This document shows, piece by piece, positions 1 through 3,867 of a stretch of DNA of 8,182 bases (position 1 is its first letter; every line of letters begins with the position of its first letter). The notes under the pieces were generated by a model. That model ran no database searches and was not told where the DNA came from. It saw only the letters and a program-made list of their open reading frames with translations. The stretch comes from UBA5941 sp021824385 (GTDB taxonomy: Bacteria; Patescibacteriota; Microgenomatia; UBA8517): the NCBI GenBank assembly GCA_027347685.1, contig DAIEQM010000028.1, positions 1-8,182 on the forward strand, given 5' to 3'. The translations under genes and the position numbers were made by a program.

Positions 1-335
1 TTTAGTCCATTGAATTCTTTGGGGTTGTGCGATGCTGTAATCATTGCCCCTCCTTTTGAAAGGTAATGATACTGCGCAAAATACATAATTTGAGTTAAAG
101 AAAGACCGAAGTCGGTAACATCAATGCCCATCGAAAGAAGTCCTTTAATAAATGCATCCTTGTATTCTGGAGACGATTCTCGAACGTCCATTCCAACTAC
201 ACATTCTCGAATTTGGCGCCGATGAAGAAATGTTGCATACGCGCGTCCAAGGTGAGTTACAACTTCAGGGGTTAAATCAACTCCAACGAGTCCGCGAATA
301 TCATATCCGCGAAACATTGTTTTTGAAATATTCAT
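1..335 (-). CDS. Phosphomannomutase/phosphoglucomutase (alpha-D-phosphohexomutase), N-terminal part, runs off the window
   Basis: Reverse-strand reading from the ATG at 333-335 gives about 111 residues beginning MNISKTMFRGYDIRG, which matches the N-terminus of bacterial phosphomannomutase/phosphoglucomutase enzymes. These interconvert hexose 1- and 6-phosphates through a phosphoserine and feed sugar-nucleotide synthesis in the cytoplasm. The metal-binding/catalytic loop is visible at the truncated end, TASHNP, with the predicted phosphoserine at Ser102. Domain 1 is therefore nearly complete and domains 2-4 lie beyond base 1. Whether glucose or mannose is preferred cannot be read from this part. 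The start lies 9 nt after the stop of the HolA-like gene and has no Shine-Dalgarno site. TAAGAT lies 6 nt before the ATG, a poor -10 match, so co-transcription with the HolA-like gene is the simplest reading. Confidence 0.93.
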   Translation of the reverse strand, partial: MNISKTMFRGYDIRGLVGVDLTPEVVTHLGRAYATFLHRRQIRECVVGMDVRESSPEYKDAFIKGLLSMGIDVTDFGLSLTQIMYFAQYHYLSKGGAMITASHNPKEFNGL

Positions 336-344
336 ATCGACATC

Positions 345-1004
345 TTACAGCTTTATAAAGAGTAAGTCCAAGAGTTGAACGATCTCCCCTTGCCCCGTCT
401 TACTTTTTATATCGGCTTCTGAGACATCATGTACAAACTGTTGTAACTTTTCAAGGCTAAACTTGGTTGCTTGGTTTTGAAGTTTCCGTTTTCTCCAGTC
501 TGGAATAGTTAAGCTTTTTGGGTCAATTTTTACCCATGCTAGATCCTTGAGTTGTCGGGCCAGCATGGCCAGCACGAGTTCTGGTGCATCGATTTTAATA
601 ATTTTATGAAACTCTTTAACGAGTAATTCACCTCTCCCTGGTGCAACCATTTCTAAGAATCCAAAGAGCTCTTTCTTTAATTTAAATTCCTCGTATGTTG
701 TTTCTTTGGGGAGGAGTTTTTTGATTGCTGCCGGGAGTGAACCTTGAAAATACAAAAGAAGTCTACCTTCGTACTCACTGTTATGTTTATTGAGCCAGGT
801 GTATTCTTTGATTGAGATTTTTGAAGCGTTTGATGCGCTTACCAGTCGCTCAGTAGAAAATAATGATCCGCTTGCGAGTGTTTCTGAAAGTGAGGTATTT
901 GCGCTAAGGTGTTCCCACCCACGTTTTTTAATTTCTTCTATTATATGTACGAAACGGGTGTACGAGCTTAACGAGTCATCACCATGTATGCAAACAATTT
1001 TCAT
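345..1004 (-). CDS. DNA polymerase III delta subunit-like protein (HolA family), short and diverged
   Basis: This 219-residue protein is probably the clamp-loader delta subunit, which opens the beta sliding clamp for loading at primed DNA. Family-like points are an N-terminal HGDD followed by a helix (about 7-25), GSLFSTERLV (46-55, resembling the 'lF.e.rlV' turn of HolA), a strand LLLYF (82-86), and an all-helical second half with LFGFLEM (113-119) and LVLAMLARQLKDL (143-155). The C-terminus, EADIKSKTGQGEIVQLLDLLFIKL, matches the HolA-type ending 'D..iKtG......l..ll..l'. It is much shorter than the roughly 330-350 residues of typical HolA, with a compressed N-terminal region. There is no Shine-Dalgarno site; an extended -10 (TGATATACT) lies 6 nt upstream of the ATG. 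The family call is from motif resemblance only; an uncharacterised HolA-like paralogue is the alternative. Confidence 0.68.
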   Translation of the reverse strand: MKIVCIHGDDSLSSYTRFVHIIEEIKKRGWEHLSANTSLSETLASGSLFSTERLVSASNASKISIKEYTWLNKHNSEYEGRLLLYFQGSLPAAIKKLLPKETTYEEFKLKKELFGFLEMVAPGRGELLVKEFHKIIKIDAPELVLAMLARQLKDLAWVKIDPKSLTIPDWRKRKLQNQATKFSLEKLQQFVHDVSEADIKSKTGQGEIVQLLDLLFIKL

Positions 1005-1010
1005 GAAGTA

Positions 1011-1019
1011 AGTATATCA
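1011..1019 (-). promoter_or_regulatory. Extended -10 promoter of the HolA-like gene, leaderless geometry
   Basis: Reverse-strand TGATATACT is a TGn extended -10 with a TATACT hexamer at 1011-1016. Only 6 nt separate the hexamer from the ATG at 1004, so initiation at the usual distance would fall at or next to the start codon. No clear -35 is seen; the terminator hairpin lies where it would be. Confidence 0.5.
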
Positions 1020-1022
1020 GGC

Positions 1023-1056
1023 ATAAAAAGAGCGACTGATATGTCGCTCTTGTTTT
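1023..1056. terminator. Bidirectional intrinsic terminator after the 78-aa membrane-protein gene
   Basis: AAGAGCGAC (1028-1036) and GTCGCTCTT (1043-1051) form a perfect 9-bp stem with a 6-nt loop. On the minus strand the stem runs into five T's (1029-1025), and on the plus strand it runs into GTTTTTG. It sits 19 nt past the stop of the 78-aa gene and would separate it from the HolA-like gene. Confidence 0.85.
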
Positions 1057-1069
1057 TGTGCATGTAAGG

Positions 1070-1306
1070 CTAATTAAGGTTTCGCTCCTCAACACTATGT
1101 TGAGTCAAATCGTGCAATGCGTATACTATCGTGGCAAAACCAAATCCAATCCCCATCGAAAGAGCCGCACCATTAAAAGGGATTAAAACTCCCGAAACTA
1201 TTAAGACGACTGAAAAAATTAGACCCAAAAGATATCCTTTTTTACGTTCCGTCCGCTCATTTTTAATGAGCGTTCTCAAAGTCTTGGGTACGTCATAATA
1301 TGACAT
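1070..1306 (-). CDS. Small two-helix membrane protein, 78 aa, function unknown
   Basis: The 78-residue protein has a basic, soluble N-terminus (residues 1-23, with KNERTERKKG), two hydrophobic segments (about 24-43 and 47-65) separated by a short PFNGA turn, and a polar C-terminal tail ending EERNLN. Both ends are therefore predicted on the same side, probably cytoplasmic by the positive-inside rule. I recognise no family. The gene is well supported: a strong Shine-Dalgarno sequence (AAAGGAGAG) lies 6 nt before the ATG, a consensus sigma-70 promoter lies just upstream, and a perfect terminator follows the stop. It is thus an independent transcription unit. The promoter quality suggests high expression, in contrast to neighbouring housekeeping genes that lack a Shine-Dalgarno site. 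Confidence 0.82.
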   Translation of the reverse strand: MSYYDVPKTLRTLIKNERTERKKGYLLGLIFSVVLIVSGVLIPFNGAALSMGIGFGFATIVYALHDLTQHSVEERNLN

Positions 1307-1338
1307 TTTCTCTCTCCTTTAGATTATGATGTAAAAAC

Positions 1339-1367
1339 ATTATAACATTATAGGACCTTATTGTCAA
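1339..1367 (-). promoter_or_regulatory. Consensus sigma-70 promoter of the 78-aa membrane-protein gene
   Basis: On the minus strand, TTGACA (1362-1367) and TATAAT (1339-1344) match both consensus hexamers exactly with a 17-nt spacer. A start near 1332 gives a 5' leader of about 25 nt containing the AAAGGAGAG ribosome binding site. It is the best promoter in the window. Confidence 0.9.
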
Positions 1368-1414
1368 GATTTCACGCTCAATGTACAGGTTAAAGTATAG
1401 ATCTGAGCAAGACA

Positions 1415-1438
1415 ATACCAGCACGAGTGTGCTGGTAT
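1415..1438 (-). terminator. Hairpin, probable terminator of the 47-aa/61-aa gene pair
   Basis: ATACCAGCAC (1415-1424) and GTGCTGGTAT (1429-1438) make a perfect 10-bp stem with a 4-nt loop, 13 nt past the stop of the 61-aa gene. The minus-strand sequence after the stem (TGTCTTGC) is only moderately T-rich, so termination efficiency is uncertain, but position and stem strength fit. Confidence 0.62.
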
Positions 1439-1451
1439 GTATAAATTGTAA

Positions 1452-1637
1452 TCACCTTCTTATTCGAATGACCTCGGCCATTATCGCTGCGGTTGCACCC
1501 AAACAAAGAAGAATCTGTGCCGCAGTTTCGTTCACTACTGAAACAGCAACGCTAAAAATGAATAGCACGATTGCAGCTACCTCTATTCCAAACGATATCC
1601 TGTTAATTATGTACTTGATTTGAGGGTCCGGTTGCAC
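1452..1637 (-). CDS. Small two-helix membrane protein, 61 aa, GTG start, function unknown
   Basis: The 61-residue protein consists almost entirely of two hydrophobic helices (about 15-34 and 38-57) joined by a short polar NETA turn. It has a polar N-terminus and a basic C-terminus (EVIRIRR), so the C-terminal end is probably cytoplasmic. The start is GTG at 1635-1637, chosen because an AGGAG Shine-Dalgarno element sits about 7 nt upstream and no other in-frame start is so placed. It follows the 47-aa gene by 43 nt with no promoter or terminator between, so the pair is probably one transcript ending at the hairpin at 1415-1438. I do not recognise a family. The amino-acid pattern is that of a small integral membrane protein and says nothing about activity. 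Confidence 0.72.
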   Translation of the reverse strand: MQPDPQIKYIINRISFGIEVAAIVLFIFSVAVSVVNETAAQILLCLGATAAIMAEVIRIRR

Positions 1638-1680
1638 TTTTGAGCTCCTATCACTCAGAGGTTCGCAAACAAGTGGGCGG

Positions 1681-1824
1681 TTACTTTGATTTTGAATTGA
1701 GACTCAGGTAAATGCCCAACACAATCAGAACAATAATAACAAAGAGAAAGGCAATCACTGATACCCGCAACCCATCCATACCGTCACCCGTAGTTGGTGT
1801 AGCGAACAAAAGCAGTCTAACCAT
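1681..1824 (-). CDS. Single-helix membrane microprotein, 47 aa, function unknown
   Basis: The reverse strand encodes 47 residues from the ATG at 1822-1824 to the TAA at 1681-1683. A short N-terminus (MVRLLLFATPTTGDGMDGLR) precedes one hydrophobic helix (about 21-40, IAFLFVIIVLIVLGIYL) and a short polar tail (NSKSK). The case for a real gene is regulatory: a textbook AGGAGG lies 6 nt upstream of the ATG, and a strong promoter (TGGACA-N17-TATAAT) sits about 20 nt before that. It is easily missed because of its size. It is probably the first gene of a two-gene unit with the 61-aa membrane protein. Orientation in the membrane and function are unknown. The N-terminal LLLFA stretch could be a short hydrophobic anchor but is too short for a signal peptide. 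Confidence 0.75.
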   Translation of the reverse strand: MVRLLLFATPTTGDGMDGLRVSVIAFLFVIIVLIVLGIYLSLNSKSK

Positions 1825-1850
1825 AGTATCCTCCTGTTTCACACTAACAC

Positions 1851-1879
1851 ATTATATACTATAAGCTATTATTTGTCCA
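1851..1879 (-). promoter_or_regulatory. Strong sigma-70 promoter of the 47-aa/61-aa membrane-protein unit
   Basis: On the minus strand TGGACA (1874-1879, 5 of 6 consensus bases) and TATAAT (1851-1856) are separated by 17 nt. The -35 lies inside the last codons of the metallopeptidase gene. A start near 1844 leaves a leader of about 20 nt carrying AGGAGG. Confidence 0.82.
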
Positions 1880-2279
1880 TCTTCTTGTAGGCTCTCAGCA
1901 TCTCGTTTAGCTTGTCGTGAAATCCGCCCTTTGAATGATTGTGAGCAACAAGTGCGCCACTAAAGTTCCGGGGAATGTGCGCAAGTTCATGCAAAAGCAC
2001 TTTGTCTTGTTCCATTTTTGATAATCCATCAAAATATTGGGTTACCACTTCAATGCAGTACACTGCAGGCAAGTTTGCAGCAATTTGCCACACCCGACTC
2101 ATTCCCCAGATACGTGCGTATGCACGTGCGCTACTGCCAGTGGAGCGAATCGCATAGATTTTGTCTGCCTGAATCCAATACAAATCTAGTTTTTGAACAA
2201 GTTCGTGTACACGATCCAAAATATCAGGAGCCTTTACCCAATCAACTTTTGCTCTGGATTTTTTACGTCTACCGAACAT
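1869..2279 (-). CDS. Small putative zinc metallopeptidase (HELAH, archaeal/phage-type family)
   Basis: Starting at the ATG at 2277-2279 the protein has 136 residues. It carries a gluzincin-like HExxH motif, HELAH at 97-101, preceded by the hydrophobic helix KVLL and followed by IP and a FSGAL..HNH segment (106-115). A later F-H-D (120-122) offers further possible metal ligands. Upstream blocks ARAYARIWGMSRVWQIA (51-67) and YCIEVVTQYFDGLS (74-87) recall the small 'putative metallopeptidase' family found in archaea, phages and candidate-phyla bacteria. No signal peptide is seen, so it is probably cytoplasmic. A TTG further upstream (2321) could extend it by 14 residues, but it overlaps ruvC. 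The ATG is favoured by a TATACT box 8 nt before it. It lies 28 nt after ruvC. Substrate and role are unknown. Confidence 0.78.
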   Translation of the reverse strand: MFGRRKKSRAKVDWVKAPDILDRVHELVQKLDLYWIQADKIYAIRSTGSSARAYARIWGMSRVWQIAANLPAVYCIEVVTQYFDGLSKMEQDKVLLHELAHIPRNFSGALVAHNHSKGGFHDKLNEMLRAYKKMDK

Positions 2280-2287
2280 ATGTGAGA

Positions 2288-2293
2288 AGTATA
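2288..2293 (-). promoter_or_regulatory. -10-like box directly before the metallopeptidase ATG
   Basis: TATACT lies 8 nt before the ATG at 2279. TTGAAA (2313-2318) could be a -35 but the spacer is 19 nt, longer than ideal. No Shine-Dalgarno site lies between, so a leaderless transcript is the reading; co-transcription with ruvC is the alternative. Confidence 0.4.
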
Positions 2294-2307
2294 CCGTATG
2301 GAGATTT

Positions 2308-2835
2308 TTAAATTTCAACAACTAAATCCCTGTCACGTTCTTTGAATGCGTGACACATGGCTATAGCAAGGGCATCGGCCGCGTTGTCAAAATGAGTTTT
2401 TCCGCCTTTAGCCGCCTTCACATGAGATCCAAAAATATCCTGTACCGTTTTTATAACCATTTTCTTGTCGGCTCTTCCACTTCCGGTGACTTGTTTTTTG
2501 ATGGTCCCTGGCGCATATTCGGCAACAGGCACTCTTCCGTGTGCAGCAGCCAAAAGCATAACCCCTTGTGCTTGGCCGACACGAATCGCCGTTTTTACAT
2601 TGGTGCTAAAAAACACTTTCTCAATTGCCATTACATGAGGGCTATATTTGGTGAAGAGAGCATTCATTTCGTCGAATATTGCAGCAAGACGCTTTTCAGG
2701 GGTGCCATCTTTGTCTGTTGAAATAAGCCCGTAATTAATAAGTTCAAGTTCTCCTGCCGCGGTAAATTCAATAACTCCGTATCCAGTTGTGGCAGTTCCC
2801 GGATCAATTCCAAGTATCGTAATAGGCAGAATCAT
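2308..2835 (-). CDS. ruvC: Crossover junction endodeoxyribonuclease RuvC (Holliday junction resolvase)
   Basis: The 175-residue product has the normal RuvC length. RuvC cuts Holliday junctions during recombination, working with RuvAB. The RNase H-like fold motifs are in order: GIDPGTATTGYG with Asp11, AIEKVFFSTN with Glu72, the PGTIKKQVTGSGRADK block (109-124) and DNAADALAIA (150-159) with Asp154. By alignment with the E. coli DAADALA motif, its first acidic residue (Asp138) falls on Asn151 here, with Asp150 next to it. The ATG at 2833-2835 (MILPITILGIDPG) is preferred over an in-frame start 11 codons upstream, because family proteins begin just before the first aspartate and a TATACT box precedes this ATG by 10 nt. 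No Shine-Dalgarno site is seen. The metallopeptidase gene follows after 28 nt; ruvA and ruvB are not in the window. Confidence 0.95.
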   Translation of the reverse strand: MILPITILGIDPGTATTGYGVIEFTAAGELELINYGLISTDKDGTPEKRLAAIFDEMNALFTKYSPHVMAIEKVFFSTNVKTAIRVGQAQGVMLLAAAHGRVPVAEYAPGTIKKQVTGSGRADKKMVIKTVQDIFGSHVKAAKGGKTHFDNAADALAIAMCHAFKERDRDLVVEI

Positions 2836-2845
2836 ATCGAACTTC

Positions 2846-2851
2846 AGTATA
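2846..2851 (-). promoter_or_regulatory. -10-like box before ruvC
   Basis: TATACT lies 10 nt upstream of the chosen ruvC ATG. No convincing -35 is found at 16-19 nt. Its position past the probable terminator at 2875-2900 makes an independent ruvC promoter sensible, and the leader would be only about 3-4 nt. Confidence 0.4.
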
Positions 2852-2866
2852 CTCCAAACAAAAGGC

Positions 2867-2900
2867 AAAAGAAGAGGGTGAGAACATACGTCCTCACCCT
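2867..2900 (-). terminator. Probable intrinsic terminator after the tRNA-Cys transcript
   Basis: AGGGTGAG (2875-2882) pairs with CTCACCCT (2893-2900) in an 8-bp stem with a 10-nt loop. On the minus strand the stem is followed by CTTCTTTTG, a broken U tract. It lies between tRNA-Cys and ruvC and would insulate them. Confidence 0.65.
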
Positions 2901-2911
2901 GTGACAGTGCA

Positions 2912-2943
2912 CCAACTGATGATTAGGGGGGCTATCAGGTTGG
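2912..2943. other. Hairpin with C-rich loop just past tRNA-Cys
   Basis: CCAACTGAT (2912-2920) pairs with ATCA-G-GTTGG (2934-2943) as a 9-bp stem with one bulged base. The loop holds a six-base G run on the plus strand (C run on the minus). It begins about 10 nt after the tRNA-Cys 3' end. There is no U tract; it may be a 3' processing or RNA-stabilising element, or simply spacer. Confidence 0.35.
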
Positions 2944-2953
2944 CCTAGTAAAT

Positions 2954-3024
2954 AGTCGCCGACTGGAATTGAACCAGTGTGCACACCTTTGCAGGGCGTG
3001 GCCTATCCGCTTGGCTACGGCGAC
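2954..3024 (-). tRNA. tRNA-Cys (anticodon GCA)
   Basis: The reverse strand folds into a complete cloverleaf of 71 nt. It has a 7-bp acceptor stem GTCGCCG/CGGCGAC, a D arm GCC/GGC with AAGCGGATA in the loop, an anticodon stem ACGCC/GGTGT (one G-U) around loop CTGCAAA, a 4-nt variable region and a T arm ACTGG/CCAGT with loop TTCAATT. The anticodon is GCA. The discriminator is U73, the main identity base of cysteine tRNA. The 3' CCA is not encoded, so a CCA-adding enzyme is needed. A TTTACT-N17-TATACT promoter sits directly before the 5' end. Confidence 0.96.
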
Positions 3025-3029
3025 AAAGT

Positions 3030-3058
3030 AGTATATTAAATATACTGAAAAAAGTAAA
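3030..3058 (-). promoter_or_regulatory. Promoter directly abutting tRNA-Cys
   Basis: TTTACT (3053-3058) and TATACT (3030-3035) are 17 nt apart on the minus strand. Only 5 nt separate the -10 from the tRNA 5' end, so transcription could begin at or next to tRNA base 1, giving little or no 5' leader. The surrounding GTATATTAAATATAC palindrome (3031-3045) also offers a second TATATT box further upstream. Confidence 0.5.
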
Positions 3059-3060
3059 TG

Positions 3061-3213
3061 AAGTCCCTCGACCAGAGGGTCTCGGTTCTTCTCAGCTAAG
3101 AGTATCTGATGAAACAGGGCGACAAATAGTCGCCCTGATATTTTCTTGACTGGAGAAGTAATAAACACTGCTCCAGTCAACTGCGCGGGAACCGTAAGCC
3201 GTGGTGCGGCTTC
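3061..3213 (-). ncRNA. Structured intergenic region between two tRNA genes; candidate non-coding RNA
   Basis: No credible protein is encoded here. Stems, read on the minus strand: AAGCCG/CGGCTT (6 bp, plus-strand 3196-3212); TTGACTGGAG/CTCCAGTCAA (10 bp, 3146-3155 with 3171-3180, 15-nt loop); CAGGGCGAC/GTCGCCCTG (9 bp, 3115-3123 with 3129-3137); and CCCTC/GAGGG (5 bp, 3065-3069 with 3075-3079). A long-range CGGTTC/GAACCG pairing would enclose the 10-bp and 9-bp hairpins in a multibranch fold. No known family (tmRNA, SRP RNA, 6S, RNase P RNA) is recognised. The region could be the 3' part of the tRNA-like transcript, since that gene has a good promoter and no terminator immediately after it. 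An inert spacer with terminators is the alternative. Confidence 0.4.
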
Positions 3214-3223
3214 TCAAGAATCT

Positions 3224-3293
3224 TGCACGTTAGAGGATTCGAACCTCTGTCTTAGCCTACCGGCTACGTCCTGAGCCACTAGACCAAACGTGC
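3224..3293 (-). tRNA. tRNA-like gene with shortened anticodon arm, isotype undetermined (Glu-like D arm)
   Basis: The reverse strand gives a 70-nt tRNA-shaped RNA. It has a 7-bp acceptor stem GCACGTT/AACGTGC, discriminator A, a D arm GTCTAGTGGCTCAGGAC much like tRNA-Glu, a 4-nt variable region (AGAC), and a perfect T arm AGAGG/CCTCT with the canonical TTCGAAT loop. The anticodon arm is abnormal: the 5-bp stem TAGCC/GGCTA closes on a 4-nt loop GGTA instead of 7 nt. No register gives a 7-nt loop with U33, so no anticodon can be assigned. Every other helix is intact and a good promoter (TTGAAA-N17-TATAGT) precedes it, which argues against long-term decay. It may be a recent 3-nt deletion, a sequence error, or an RNA charged for a non-translational use. 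CCA is not encoded. Confidence 0.7.
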
Positions 3294-3303
3294 TGATACG
3301 CAC

Positions 3304-3332
3304 ACTATACGCCTAGATGAATCAAATTTCAA
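3304..3332 (-). promoter_or_regulatory. Promoter of the tRNA-like gene
   Basis: TTGAAA (3327-3332) and TATAGT (3304-3309) are spaced by 17 nt on the minus strand. The tRNA-like 5' end is 10 nt after the -10. The promoter lies just past the rplS stop. Confidence 0.75.
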
Positions 3333-3337
3333 GTTTT

Positions 3338-3826
3338 TTACTTCGAAGCCTTGGTTGAAGATTTTTTCGCAGGCTTTGTAGCCGCTTTCTTGGGTTTTGC
3401 TTCTTTTTGAGAAGAAGCAGCCAATTCTTTGGTATGTGTTCTTTGATAAATTTTATCAATCTCGCGCTTACTCTTTTCGCGAATGTAATAGAGTTTTGCA
3501 TGACGAACGCCTTGCATTCCCTTTCGTGAAACTTCAATCTTTTCAATTGTCGGAGCAAAGAGCGGGAAAATCATTTCCATTCCGATGCCTTGGTTTCCAA
3601 TTCTGCGAACGACAACACTTTTGCCCATGCCATTGCCTCGAATTGCAATAACAGTACCTTCAAAAATTTGAACACGACTTTTTGATTCACCAGTATCAGC
3701 TCCCTTTTTATCGGTAGCTTTTTCAAAGAGTCTTTGGTGCACGCGAACAACATCACCTACTCCAAATTGAGTCTCCTGTGCCTCACCTGACGCGGATACA
3801 TGTTTGTGGGTTGCCTGTATTGCCAT
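3338..3826 (-). CDS. rplS: 50S ribosomal protein L19 with an internal insertion and a Lys/Ala-rich tail
   Basis: The 162-residue protein carries the L19 core, which sits at the interface of the 50S and 30S subunits. Recognisable blocks are FGVGDVVRVHQRLFE (21-35), RVQIFEGTVIAIRGNGMGKSVVVRRI (51-76), IFPLFAPTIEKIEVSRKG (86-103) and GVRHAKLYYIREKSKREIDKI (106-126). Two departures from the roughly 115-residue family norm are visible. About 11 extra residues (ATDKKGADTGE, 37-47) lie between the first strand and the 'K.R.Q.FEG' block. A low-complexity tail rich in Lys, Ala, Ser and Thr (about 133-162) is probably disordered and may contact rRNA. The gene has no Shine-Dalgarno site; TACAAT lies 11 nt before the ATG. 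The usual partners (rpsP, rimM, trmD) are absent from this window. It is divergent from the SCEGH gene. Confidence 0.97.
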   Translation of the reverse strand: MAIQATHKHVSASGEAQETQFGVGDVVRVHQRLFEKATDKKGADTGESKSRVQIFEGTVIAIRGNGMGKSVVVRRIGNQGIGMEMIFPLFAPTIEKIEVSRKGMQGVRHAKLYYIREKSKREIDKIYQRTHTKELAASSQKEAKPKKAATKPAKKSSTKASK

Positions 3827-3837
3827 AATCAGCCTGT

Positions 3838-3867
3838 ATTGTACCTCAGATTATTACATAAGCGCAA
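3838..3867 (-). promoter_or_regulatory. rplS promoter, near-leaderless
   Basis: TTGCGC (3862-3867) and TACAAT (3838-3843) are 18 nt apart on the minus strand. The -10 ends 11 nt before the rplS ATG, giving a leader of about 4 nt. Its -35 lies within the spacer of the divergent plus-strand promoter. Confidence 0.6.

Noticed and set aside
152..358. Plus-strand open frame of 68 codons
   Set aside because: It is antisense to the phosphohexomutase N-terminus and lacks start signals.
1028..1051. Inverted repeat considered as an operator or a CRISPR-like repeat
   Set aside because: A single copy with T runs on both sides and a position just past a stop codon fits a bidirectional terminator.
2018..2311. 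Plus-strand frames antisense to the metallopeptidase
   Set aside because: No ribosome binding site or recognisable family; the minus-strand HELAH frame explains the region.
3031..3045. GTATATTAAATATAC palindrome considered as an operator
   Set aside because: It is AT-rich and overlaps the tRNA-Cys -10 region, which explains it; a regulator site cannot be supported from one copy.
2935..3180. Minus-strand open frame of 81 codons
   Set aside because: It covers tRNA-Cys and the hairpin region, has no ribosome binding site and shows no protein-like composition.
2954..3293. tRNA pair considered as an integration (att) site for a mobile element
   Set aside because: No integrase, no direct repeat of a tRNA 3' end bounding a foreign segment; the flanking genes are housekeeping. 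The only repeated tRNA piece is the short hairpin reported separately.
3322..3558. Lys/Arg-rich minus-strand frame of 78 codons
   Set aside because: It is an out-of-frame shadow of the rplS 3' half, whose L19 frame is certain.
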